Origin: Vespa crabro
Taxonomy: Eukaryota; Arthropoda; Insecta; Hymenoptera; Vespidae
DNA: 64,000 nt
Reading direction: 5' to 3'
Assembly: GCF_910589235.1 (NCBI RefSeq)
Contig: NC_060955.1
Span: forward strand, 21,131,558-21,195,557
Part shown: in pieces, positions 52,814 through 64,000 of the stretch
How positions within the stretch are numbered: the first letter of the stretch is position 1
Layout: each line of letters starts with the position of its first letter
Notes under the pieces: model-generated
Told to the model about the DNA's origin: nothing
The model's input: the letters and a program-made list of their open reading frames with translations, nothing else
Databases searched by the model: none
Translations under genes and position numbers: made by a program

Positions 52814-55671
52814 TCAAATATTATTTACCAATGAATCCATATCTACATCTAATATATCTGAAGGTAAAATCATTTCTTCAGAAGTATCATTATTTGTAAC
52901 AGAATTATTTTTGGCTGCATCCAATGTCTGGCTGGATCCAACGTTTGGCTGTTCTTTGGATTGCATATCTACAGTATCTTTGGATCTAAAAAAATATAAA
53001 ATTTGTTATATTCAAACTTAAATAAATAAAAATTTGAACTATTACTTTTTATTCTTTAGCATAATTCTTACGTTTGTATATTATCCATACTATCATCAGG
53101 TAAGTCGAACAATATTTTGATATTTTCAATATTACTTTCTATTATTTCTTGATAAGATGTCAACAAGTTTGTTACTTCACTATCAACAGACGGCAATGGT
53201 TTTTCTGGATTTAATGCGCGATATGATAGCATATTAAACGCATTTTGTTTCATGGGATTTGGAACACACCCAGGCATAAATTTTTTAATGGACGAATTAC
53301 TGTTAATTATTTATAATTATTAAATAAAAATAATTTAATTAAGCAAATAAAAAAATGATTAATAAAATTTATAAGGTTTTTCAAAAATGTAACTTACTTT
53401 GTATCAATTAACATAAAAGCATCTAATAAATTATCTACAATTTTATTTTGTTTTTTTGATAATTTTTTAACGAAAGATTTTAAAGGTTTGAATTCTATTC
53501 TTCTTATATCTTCCGCAAATGGTAGTATGATCTCTACAAAACACTGGAATAAGATAAAATATAAATATAAGAATTTAAAAATTAGAATACAAAGAATAAT
53601 ATTACGAAGTACGATAAACAATAATATTTTATCTTACCCAAGGTTCATCTGGAATATTAATACGTGGAAATAGTGCTACTATATTTGGATTTGAGTTCTT
53701 TCTATATACTTTTCTAACAATAGCAACAACATCTTTATTAATCATAGCTTGCATTAAACTATAAAATTGTGGTGCTGCGTTCTAAAATATAGAAAAATTT
53801 TTACATAATTAAATGAAACTTTTCTTACAACTTTATTCATTAGAATAAAAATTAGTTGATTTTTTATATTATAATTTAGTCACAAAATTTTTCATTTAAA
53901 TTATGTACAATACCTTATCAGCAGGCAAAATTATGTGATTACTGGTACTGCTACACCAATATTGAATGTCAACATGATTTTTCTTTGTAAAGTACAAAAA
54001 TTTATAACTTTTAAGGCCACTTTTATACAGCATAGCCTCTTCATCTTCCTCTATTATATAAATTAAATATTTTCGTTATGAAAGATGATGTAAAACAAAT
54101 TTCTAATACATACATTAAATACAACAAATTATTTACTTGAAAATGGTATAAAAACACCACCATATATATAACCATGTATTATATGTTTCGAATTATGAAA
54201 TTCCCTTTGTCTATCTTGGTATTCTTTAACACGTTCCACTTTTACAGGTTTATTAGGCTCTATTGTTTTACTTTGCGAAGTTTCATTAGTCATATTTTCC
54301 CATGATGGAAATCTTGATTCCTTTGTTACCTAAAATAGAATTATCAGAATGTCGTAAATAATTACCATTAAATTTTAATAACCGTAGTACTCATAAAGTA
54401 AATAAAAAATTCTTAATAATAAATTTTCTAATCTATAATTATTATTATTGTATACATTACCTTGACAAATGATTTAATTGGTATTTTTATATCAAGTAAT
54501 TCTAATAAGCACGTCCATGGTAAAAGCCTAGACTGTGTTTTTCTAATAAACTTTACATCATCAAGTGCTTGATTAACTGTCTTGTATTTCCCATTAGCCT
54601 GCCATAAATCCACAATATAAATATTACATGAAACACTAACATTAAGAAATCAAAAGTACGAAGGATATAAGTAATATTGTTATAACTATTTTATGTATAT
54701 ATATATACATAGACATATATATATATATATATATTCGTAATAAAATATAATACTTGTTTGTAAATATTGAGAATGAGATTTTCACTGGATGTAATGGTGT
54801 TTTGAGGTTTATTAAATAATGGTTCTAAGCCACTGGAAAAATATAGAAAATAATAAATAATGTACTGAATATAAAAGTATACAAAATTAAATAAATGCTA
54901 ATACTATACATAGCTAGTAATGTAATTTCTTGATCTTTTAATGCTGGTATTATATCACTTATGTCAAAATCAGTTATTTTTGATACTTCCTTAAAATCAG
55001 AAAATAAAACTATTTTTTTATTTGTTTTATCTCTGCAAAAGAAAATAAAAATAAAAATATATATTGTCTTTTTAATATATTATTACTTTATGTACACACG
55101 CCACATACACACACACACACATATTTGTAATTATACTTACACACATTCACGTTTAACATAATCAATAGCAACATAAAGAGCTTTTATCCAATTTGATATA
55201 CAATCTGTAACTTCCAGATTTGAAACAATCTTTATCAAGTTCCAATTTGGTACTTGCATGCTATGAACTTCTTGAATATTTTTGAAATCAAGTCTATTGA
55301 ATGAGATAGTTGAACCTGATAATATCAAGCCAATTTCATCTTTTGGTCGATAAAATATCTAAAAATATAATTTTTATTAGTTAGATTGTAAATTATGATA
55401 TAACAATATCTAATTATTATATTTATATACCTTCCTTTCTATTAAACGCCGAGTAATAACTTTTGCTTTGTCCAACAGAAAAGAATTAGATAAAGAATCC
55501 TTTGATGATACACCCACATCAATTACAAATATCAATGATTCCTAATACATGTTATAATAATAACAATTTTTAATATTATAATAATATAATTCAACATAGC
55601 ATGACATGCTATATTTAACCAAATAAATATACTAATAATAAATTATAAAAATGAACCTTTTTGTTAGCCAT
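52814..55671 (-). CDS. Ku80: Ku80 / XRCC5-type subunit of the Ku heterodimer
   Basis: Ku80 pairs with Ku70 to bind DNA ends for non-homologous end joining. Twelve minus-strand exons, 55671-55657, 55541-55431, 55358-55141, 55032-54910, 54832-54754, 54598-54461, 54329-54137, 54050-53914, 53781-53638, 53543-53398, 53299-53072, 52985-52814, encode 567 residues. The N-terminal von Willebrand-A part starts ESLIFVIDVGVSSKDS. The beta-barrel core has IHGYIYGGVFIPFSK, matching the RYGSDIVPFSK segment of human Ku80. The C-terminal arm has MVAIVR-like VVAIVRKVYRKNSNP and then YRALNPEKPLPSVD. The vertebrate globular C-terminal domain is missing, which explains the short length (human 732). The last residues, DILDVDMDSLVNNI, still resemble the acidic-hydrophobic human tail that ends GDVDDLLDMI. 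It diverges from the 525-aa gene. Confidence 0.93.
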
Positions 55672-56318
55672 TTTGGATGTTTTTTATTAATTTACTTTAA
55701 TCCAAATTAATTTTCATCCAAAAAAACTTTTCAAACAAATAAATATTCAAAATATTAAAATTTTTTTGAATATATTTAAAATTTTTATTTTCATTCAATA
55801 TGCGAATTATCATATATATACAAATTCCAAGATCGATCAATATTACTCAACTCTATGAATTTCAGGGAAAATAATTGAAGCGCTACGTAGTAGTAAATTG
55901 TGAAACTATTATCCTTAACAAGCGTATCTATAATGATGTAATAATAACAATGTAAATATAAGAATATCATAAAATGTTGAGTTGAGATAATGTAGATATC
56001 AATAATTTTGAACTTGGATTACGTTGTAATAGCTAAATTATTTCCGTTATATTTAAAATTTGAGGTTCTTGGATTTATTTGACTATAGTAGTACAAGTGT
56101 AATCCTTAATAAGATTTATATTTAATATAAAAAATTTTTTTCTTCAATAGTTTCTAAATAAAAAATTATTTCTTATTTTCAAAATCAAAAATGATAGTTC
56201 CTAAATATCTATTTTAATAGTATTAAAGTACTTCAATAGTAAAAGTTCGTAAGTCCATATTCTAAATTATATCAATCTTTAAATTAATTTTATGAAGAAT
56301 TAATATTAATAGTACAAT
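55672..56318. promoter_or_regulatory. Divergent promoter: Ku80 / 525-aa protein
   Basis: This AT-rich spacer of 647 bases lies between two divergent start codons. No core element is clear. Shared regulation is inferred from the arrangement. Confidence 0.45.
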
Positions 56319-57896
56319 ATGAATATTATAACAGAGGATGATAAATTTGTCCCATTACATTTTGTATTTTGTAATTTTTATGGTGAAGATACATGTTTTT
56401 GTTGGAACGATGATAAATTTGTTATGTTTCCATACGTACAAGAAAAATATACATCTTTGTTGCCAGTTTTGATTGCACCGAAACAAATAAAAACTATACA
56501 ATGCTTTTCCAATAGAGTTTTCTTTACATGTTTACCACATGGTGTATATAAACTTTCAAGAGATAGAAGATTCAGTGTATTAAGTAAAAGTGCTATAAGT
56601 GTTGGTTCCATATTTTTTGAGATACTTAAGACAAAGGATGATCACTTATATTTGGAAAATAAACAAAACAAATCGAGTAAAATATTACTTCATTTGCCAC
56701 TCATGTCAAAACAACTAGAAGAATTATGTACTTTTCCTTTGAACATGGAAAATTCAGAACATGAATTTAGAAACATATTACTAGATAAAATTGATATGGT
56801 AGATAATTTATGTTTGATTGGAAATGGTAAAAAGTTATTTACTTTAACAAAAGAAGTAATTCATTTAATTCATAGTTGTGATAATAAAATAATAAACATT
56901 GTACCTATACAAAATGACAAAAAGATTAATGGATTAGTACTTATAACAAATACAGATGCAATTATCATTGTGCATTCAAAAAATAATATATTACGCTATA
57001 AAAAACTTTATCTAGGAGTAAATGTTAAAACCCTTTGTGCAGGACTTAATTACCAATGTAGCGATAAAATATGGATTGTTTATTCCGATGGATCCAAATT
57101 GTATTATATGATAATGACACTTTCTACCGAAATATATAAGAAAGTAAAAATAGAAGAAAAAAATTTTATTTGCGTGCAATATTATGAAAAAGATAAATTT
57201 GTAGGTCTAACTAAAACAAAAGAACTTCATGAATTATCCATTAATCCAATAGAAAATTGTGTAAATGAAGAAATTTCCAAAGATGATTTTATAAATCTTC
57301 ATAAAGATATGTTAAAAGGTACAGATTTAATTGTTGAACAAATCTATGAAAGAGCAAAAGAACTAGAATTGTGGAATAAAATACTTCTTACTGAAGAAGA
57401 TAAACTTTATAGAATAAATCTTTATGCTTGCAGAAAGAAAATACAAATGTATCCTAAAATGACAGTATATAGAATAGCAAATCAATTATTTCTTAATATG
57501 GATTTTCAAGAAAATTTACCAAAAAATGTTTATATTGTTTGTTTCTTAGTATCCAATTATGAAACAACTTTCTCTATCAAAGAAATAGTAAATAATGAAA
57601 CTTCAATCGATTTACCTATAGTAACAAAAAAATTATTTAATTCTTTACAAATCAGAATGGATTTAGTAACAATCATAAACGTAGAGCAACCATGGTTTCT
57701 TATAAGAGATTTTGTAACAGATCCAGTTATAGAGAAGAAGAAGAAACTAAAAGAAAAGCAAATTAAGAGAGATAAAACAAATTTTATAAATGCTAAAATA
57801 AATCTTATAAGGAATTTAATGTTGACAAAAAACTTAACTATGAAAAAATTATCAGAGATGAAAAAGAAGATAAGAAAAGAAATATGTGACTTTTAA
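56319..57896 (+). CDS. Unrecognised single-exon protein, 525 residues
   Basis: This is an uninterrupted frame of 525 codons, by far the longest in the window, in a region where every other gene is cut by introns. I do not recognise it. The first 330 residues alternate short hydrophobic strands with polar turns (for example CLIGNGKKLFTLTKEV, GLVLITNTDAIIIVHSKN, KIWIVYSDGSKLYYMIM), the texture of a beta-propeller. Residues from about 340 are helical, then a mixed segment contains EQPWFLIRDFV, and the last 45 residues are strongly basic and helical (KKKKLKEKQIKRDK), possibly a coiled coil or nuclear signal. No signal peptide or membrane helix is seen. A propeller plus helical tail recalls scaffold subunits of repair or nuclear-pore complexes, but that is only a guess. 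It is divergent from Ku80 and ends 159 bases from the convergent GPCR. Confidence 0.85.
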   Translation: MNIITEDDKFVPLHFVFCNFYGEDTCFCWNDDKFVMFPYVQEKYTSLLPVLIAPKQIKTIQCFSNRVFFTCLPHGVYKLSRDRRFSVLSKSAISVGSIFFEILKTKDDHLYLENKQNKSSKILLHLPLMSKQLEELCTFPLNMENSEHEFRNILLDKIDMVDNLCLIGNGKKLFTLTKEVIHLIHSCDNKIINIVPIQNDKKINGLVLITNTDAIIIVHSKNNILRYKKLYLGVNVKTLCAGLNYQCSDKIWIVYSDGSKLYYMIMTLSTEIYKKVKIEEKNFICVQYYEKDKFVGLTKTKELHELSINPIENCVNEEISKDDFINLHKDMLKGTDLIVEQIYERAKELELWNKILLTEEDKLYRINLYACRKKIQMYPKMTVYRIANQLFLNMDFQENLPKNVYIVCFLVSNYETTFSIKEIVNNETSIDLPIVTKKLFNSLQIRMDLVTIINVEQPWFLIRDFVTDPVIEKKKKLKEKQIKRDKTNFINAKINLIRNLMLTKNLTMKKLSEMKKKIRKEICDF

Positions 57897-58055
57897 TTTA
57901 ATAATGTAAGCAATCATTTCATAACATAAAATGTCTTATGTTATTACTATCACAATTTTTTAAAAAAGTTTATAAAATCATTTATGTAATTAAGGTACAG
58001 CATCATTTATCTATAAGAACACAAGTAAATTTATTAATAAATATAATAAATATGT

Positions 58056-60400
58056 TTAAATTTTTTCAGAACTGGGCATTTCTATTATACTTCCAATACT
58101 GCAACTGGAACTCTTTGGTTGTTTCACAGAATTTCTAAAACTATTTTGTATTCTGGGACCACCAAGTCGATCTTGAAGTGTATCTAATGATTTAGCACTT
58201 TTCTTCGAACCATTAGCACTACGATCTTCTTGTTCATCGTTTTTATTGGAACGACGTTGTAGAATTTTGGTAACACAGACTTTAAAGTTTTCTGAGAATA
58301 TACCATAAAGAATAGGATTGACCACTGTATTTAATTGAGCTGTAATAAGTGCCCAAATGAAATGATGCGATCTCATGAAAAAATCAGTTTGTTTAGGTGG
58401 TCTCTGAGCATCAATGAAAAGCAAGAGAGCGATGATCGTTATTGGCAACCACATAACTAAAACGGCAACTACGTTTAATAATAAAATCCGCATGACACGT
58501 ATATGCTTGTGAAGACGGACTTCCTCGTGTTGTGACATACTACCAGTTCTACCAGTACGTTCTATAACTGATGATGTAGATAATTTTCTTCCAACCCATG
58601 GTATTAATGATCCTACCACCGATAATTCCGAATCTCTTCTATTTCCTTTACCAGTGGTTAAGTCCTACAAGATATAAAATTTATCAAATTAAATTAAAAA
58701 GATTTAGCAATTTGTTAAGACTTAATATACCAACCTGAGCTACACAAGGTACAGCCCATCTATCTCGCGTATTAAGAATCTTTTTAAATATCTGTTGATA
58801 GTGATACACCAAAAGACTCATTGGTAATAGACAAGTAAACGTGAGTGTTACTATAGTAAAAATAAGTGATATTTTCACCATTGATTTTTGTGGAAAGACA
58901 AGAGTACATATTTTAACACCACCCGAGACTGCCTGTAATAATTAAATGAAAATACAGCTTCAATATAGTTTTTATATAAGTATAATAATTGGACAATAAT
59001 ATGATAATATAATCGGACATTTACCCTTGGCTTAAACCAAATTGTAACAGGAAGAAAAACAAAAAAAGCGACGATCCATGTTGTTAAACAAATAAACAGC
59101 ACTCTTTGATTAGTTAGGATGCTTCTATATGGTGCTACTGCTAAACATTTGTGTCTGTCTATTGATATAACTGTGAGCGTCCATAAAAGTACGAAGCCAC
59201 ATACGTACTGAAATAAAACAAAAGAAAGCAAAGATTGATATTAAATCAATTTTAATTATCAATATTATCAGCCTTAGTTCCGTGTTGTTAAATGTCATCT
59301 AGCGGAATTAGTTTTCAAAATAGGAACATTACTTTCGTTATACACACGTTAGCGGCTACGAATGAGTATTTATAGTCACCCTTCATGAACAGGTGTGACC
59401 TTGATCTGTAAGGGTGAGAGGTGTATTGTGTCACAGTAATACACCTCTCGTCTGCCAACTAAAAATATACTTCTACATATAGTTGCTGTTAATTTCAACT
59501 TACATAAAAAAATGACACGTTAAACTTTCATTATTATTATTTTAATTCTTACTGTAACATCGAGCGTATTTTATTCTAATCGTTAAAAAGATAAAAAATT
59601 TGTATATATAAAAAATGTTATGTTTAAGAGAATTGACATTTTTATGTTTAGATAATTATAAGATTAGATAATTAAATCTAAAAAAGGATTAAAATTTTGA
59701 TAATTTAGATAATGAAATTATTAAATGAGAGAGAAAGAGAAAGAGAGAATAATTTTCTAAACGAATGAAAAAAAGTATAACGATTTTTGATATGTCTTTC
59801 TTAAAAATGTAATATATGATCTCAAAAAACAAATAAAATCACATTTTACTTTTCACGGGAGCATTGACTCTTGCGATTCTTATCATTGTAGTGACAAGAA
59901 GAGATTTGTGAGCAATGATAATAGCAGATAGGGAGAAAAGAAGTAGAATTACCTCGGAATATGGTAATAATGCGCAAACTACGTCACCGAGTACCCAAGA
60001 TTGCGTCAATCTGGTGTAAGCAACCACTGGGATACCAAGAGCAAACAATAGATCCGCTGCAGCCAAGTTCACTAGGCACAAGTTCGTGGGCGTTCTAATC
60101 TCCTTGTACCTGAGCACGCAAACAGCCATTCCAACATTGACAATGATTGCTGCGAAGAACGTAATGAGAAGTACTGTCACCTGAAGAAATAAAAAAAAAA
60201 GAACTCCCTTTTTTTTTGTTTTTCTACTTACTAGGTCGATATGGATCAAATGAATATTTAGTAATATTTATTTTGTATATTTTTATCCTATATCGTACCT
60301 CTACAACAGCTGCTTCGTACCTTTCACCGAACTGACTATAATAAGAAAAATGATATTTGCTGCCATATTCGTTTTGCCCCCATCGGTAGGACGAATTCAT
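58056..60400 (-). CDS. Orphan rhodopsin-family G-protein-coupled receptor
   Basis: Five minus-strand exons, 60400-60299, 60180-59953, 59207-59025, 58932-58735 and 58664-58056, all joined in phase 0, encode 439 residues. The short N-terminus has an N-glycosylation site (N2-S-S). Seven membrane helices can be traced: TM1 with IIVNVG, TM2 with NLAAADLLFAL (the conserved Asp), the extracellular Cys in GDVVCALLPY, TM3 ending in a DRY variant IDRHKC, TM4 with TTWIVAF, TM5 with the conserved Pro in LLPMSLLVYHY, TM6 with MWLPITI in place of CWxP, and TM7 with LNTVVNPILYGIF. The long third loop carries Ser/Arg-rich sequence (GRKLSTSSVIERTG), and the tail is rich in Ser/Lys with likely phosphorylation sites. 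It is a class A receptor at the plasma membrane. The ligand cannot be read from sequence, and I do not recognise a named subfamily. Confidence 0.92.
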
Positions 60401-63400
60401 GTTTGTCTTCTTTTCCTCCTTCTCTCTCTCTCTCTTGTCAAATTTTCTTGATACCTACTACATCTGTCATTCTTTTTGCAGAACAATCTATCTTCATAAT
60501 TTACAAAAGATTTTTTCCATCTATGCTGCAATAAATGAAGAAGAGAAAAAATGAAAAAAGAAATATATTTGTCATTAATTAACGATCTATCAAGTTCATC
60601 AATTAGGTTCATTTTCGAAGCTTATCAATATGCAAGCTTGCAAGAAGAGGGTTCTCGATGAAAGACTTTTTTATTGGCCTTCGAGGTATTTTTAAAAGTA
60701 ATTACTCTTAAATCCATGAGATGAAAGCTCGACCTTCGAACTAAATATCTACAATAGAGAAAAAAAGACAAGATGTCTACCATCAGGGTCATGGTTTATC
60801 TGAAGAAGCTATACCACGTCCTTCCAATTTACTATGCTTTCGTTCTAAGCTTATTAAGTTATTATTAGATACTAACACGCGACAATATCTATGTATGCTT
60901 GACTTTACTTTTCTTAGACACTACGATGTATTCTCTTGGTGCTCTATTTACGAGTTTATATATCGCAAACATTTATTTCACCTATCGGTATAGTACCTTA
61001 GCAAATATAATTTTCCCTTTATCTGTTATATATATATATATTCTGTTATTTTCATTTAAGGTAACGAGAAATTCGTTTTCCGACATAAAAGTCAATCCTC
61101 TCCCTTTTTGATCAAGAACAAAAAGCTTGGAGAAGCAAGAAGAAAATCGTTCGGTAATAAATCTGCAAAAGGAATCTCGTAAAAGCTTTTTTTAATATCC
61201 GATAGAAACGATTTTCAACGAAATTGAAGCTTCATTCCTCTTCAACAAATTGTCGTTTACTTCTTGGTATTAACACTATATTTTACACGCACCCCCGCAC
61301 ATACGTATAGATATCTATTCTTGTTTATCTTACCGCAAACGACTAACTAGACATTTAAACCGGTAAACATTGCTTCGAAGATTTATCACCGTTAAGAAAT
61401 CCGCATGCATCACTGATTCTCGTTTTTCTTTACCTATATCATCAAATTTGAGATCTTCTTCTATCATTCGTTCGATCTTTAGTAAATATATCAATTTTAC
61501 ATTTTATATACATTCATAGAGAAATATTATAATTAGTCGAATTATTAATATTATAATGAAGTTTTAAGCTTTTTTAATTTAAAAAAAAAAACAGACAAAC
61601 AAGAAAAAGAAATGATCTCAGACGAAATAGTTGCGCAAGAGTCATATTTTAAACCTTCAATTTCTATATAAAATTAAAGTCGTCATTTTATTGAAGTATG
61701 AACTATGGAAATGCGACAAAGTGATTGACCCTAAAGCTTTGACGTTTCCGCTTTTAATTAACTTTTATAAAGAAAATGTCCTTTGGTTGAATTTCAAAAA
61801 AAAATATATATATGTATGTACATAAATTGCGTTATTAAGAATTCATCATCATTGCGTGATGGTTGCATGATTAAAACGGTATGAGACATCGACAAGTTTA
61901 TTGAATAGTAAATTTCCCGCGTTATTTCGTTAATAGCTCGAATGGCGGAAATCAAAGGCGCCATTTTGCAATTTACAGTAACGATATTAAAATGAAAAAA
62001 ATTGTTATTTAAATTGTTATAAAATGAATAGAACATTTAACTATATTGTCGGATAATAAAAAATAATTTAGTTCATTAAATGCTTTTAGAAAAAAATGTA
62101 ATTACTTTATCGAATGATAATTAAACGTCAATTAGATGAGAGAGGGATAAGTAATTATTCCTAATACGAATTGACAATTATTATTCTACGCCTATGTTAT
62201 TTGCTCGTATCATTGGCGTGCGATAAGTGATTACGATTTTCTAGATCTCTGCATATATGTTCTCACATTAAGACTACAAATATATACTTTACTTTATTAC
62301 CATAATGTAAATCTTGTTGAAACGTTTAAGCTTAGCTTCGTACGTCGTTGTTAATTAATTACATGCGAAATTGAAATTAAAAACGAGAAAGATTATTCTT
62401 AAAAAAAAAAAAAAGAAAAAAAAAGGAAAGAAAGATAAACAAAACAAAAAAGAATTTTCTTTTCATTACCATTTACCTCTTTGAATTACTTCATCCGTAA
62501 ATCTCTATGAAACATGTAATCAAAGTATGTACATCGATCATGAATCCTGTTTTATTTTTTAACATGAATACACCAAAAAAGCATCGACTTTTGTAATTAA
62601 TAAAAGTGTAAAAGCATCATGTATCTATGTGTATTCCTTACATCTAGGCTCTTTCTTTATACATTTGTACAGACACGCTAAGTAATTAATCACTGGTAAT
62701 CAAGCCATGTGTTCGTCCGCCATCTTTCTTTTTCTTTCTAAGCGGACTTTGAAAATCAATCCTTTTACAAAAAAAGAGATATCTACTTTTGTAAACCAGG
62801 AAGATTCTTGCCTTTTTTTTGTTTTAATATTTAAACAATTCATCTATTGCTACGATGAAATAATAATAATATACATATAAATATAAATAACTTCAATTCT
62901 TCATTAAATGTGTCCAATTTTTAAAAAGATATAATAAATGATCCTTGAATTTTTGTTAATTTTTGAAACTGATCGATCGATGGTCGACGTTTTTTGCTTC
63001 GGAATAACAAACTAAAAACTTCATATGTTATTAAACTGCGATTCTTTTAAAATTATTTTGAAGGACATTAAGAAAAATTGATTTTCCAATAGTAGAATAA
63101 AAAAAATAATATATTCAGTTTGATACGAAGATTACTTAACGATCTTCTATAAAAATAACAATGATAGGTCACTTGCGGTGTTGCGTATCCCGATCTGGGG
63201 GTTAATAAACGACTTTATTGCAATTCAACGTTCTGACGTTGCTTTCACGATTTATGTACGTACATACATCTTTCCTCCTTTAACCAACGAAAATAGATAT
63301 CGCGTTGAACTTGAGAAATCTTGTCTTTCTACTCTTATTTTCTTCGAAGTCGAACATTTCTCATTAAAATTTAAATGAAAACGTATAGATCGTACCTTAA

Positions 63401-64000
63401 GATATTAAGTCGGTGTAGTAGTTCAAACGAATTTATGTCCTCTTGTAAGAAAAAATAACTTTCTTTTACATCATTTAAATATTAATATTTTTCTGATATT
63501 TAATATGACACTTCAAGATGTTACGAGGATTTTAAATTTCCCGCCAATCAAAAAATTCAAATACCGATAGTCCTTTGTCAAACGGATGATTATTAAACTT
63601 TACACTTTATTTAATTGATCTTAAATATAATGAATTAATTAGTATCAATATAAGGATATAAAAATTGTTGAAAAACACAATCAACCAAAAGATACAATGA
63701 ACGTTACGAGTGTCTCTAACGAACGCTTTTCACTGACTGGCCAACTTCGAGCCACCATCGTTCGTAGGGTGAGCTTCTGCTTCGAAGAAAAGCTTTATAA
63801 AATATGCCGCGCAAGTCATTGCTGTACCTTGAAGACAGCAATGTCACAAATGTCATTGGACTCTTTTTAATGACAATAGCGTATATAGTCGATTGTTTTT
63901 TCTGAACAAAAATACCGCGAAAATTTAAATACAATCAAACGAAATTTTATATAAACTTTCAATGATCGCTCGTTACTTATACGCATCGTTAACAATAATC
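60401..64000. other. Gene-free stretch to the window end
   Basis: The stretch lies upstream of the GPCR start and may contain its promoter and untranslated first exons. It is AT-rich, with a pyrimidine run (about 60411-60438) and an A-rich run (62400-62430). Short frames here have no recognisable protein content. Confidence 0.5.

Overview
The window looks like nuclear DNA of an insect, most likely a hymenopteran (bee, wasp or ant). The sequence is very AT-rich, with short spliced introns, many simple repeats and a few CpG-rich islands. Its proteins are clear animal orthologues, including an insect-style Vestigial-like factor and Bicaudal-D. There are no bacterial operons, CRISPR arrays, phage genes or rRNA genes. 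The order Hymenoptera is an inference; membership of the arthropods is much firmer.

Layout. Positions 1-8140 hold no gene I can support, but contain decayed tandem repeats with a period near 300 bp. Then follow Atg7 (+, 8145-10838), the Vestigial-like-4 orthologue Tgi (+, 12892-17262), about 6 kb of non-coding DNA with a CpG-rich island and a long pyrimidine tract, ArfGAP1 (+, 23509-24991), a small SANT/Myb-like protein (-, 25798-26490), mitochondrial ATP synthase beta (+, 27278-30102), Nse4 (-, 30635-31982), Vps41 (+, 32841-36460), a CATIP-like gene (-, 37085-38948), a C18orf63/DUF4708 orthologue (+, 39791-42409), 4.6 kb of non-coding DNA, Bicaudal-D (-, 47060-51925), Ku80 (-, 52814-55671), an unrecognised single-exon gene of 525 residues (+, 56319-57896), an orphan rhodopsin-family GPCR (-, 58056-60400) and non-coding DNA to the end.

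Exon structures were built by hand from donor and acceptor sites and reading phase. Every multi-exon model below closes to an intact frame, with a length close to that of its family. From 25 kb onward the genes mostly alternate strand, so several pairs share short divergent promoters: SANT/ATP synthase beta, Nse4/Vps41, CATIP-like/C18orf63-like and Ku80/525-aa protein. Others meet tail to tail.

The genes do not form one pathway. Themes are autophagy and lysosomal traffic (Atg7, Vps41), Golgi and dynein transport (ArfGAP1, BicD), genome maintenance (Nse4, Ku80), Hippo-pathway transcription control (Tgi) and respiration (ATP synthase beta). I did not find a convincing new multi-gene system. The points most worth a second look are the intronless 525-aa orphan next to Ku80, a short Ku80 that keeps a DNA-PKcs-type tail, the C18orf63 orthologue with a SAP-like tail, several microexon or alternative-exon candidates (Tgi, BicD), a GC-AG intron in Vps41, and a paired heat-shock-element palindrome between Nse4 and Vps41.
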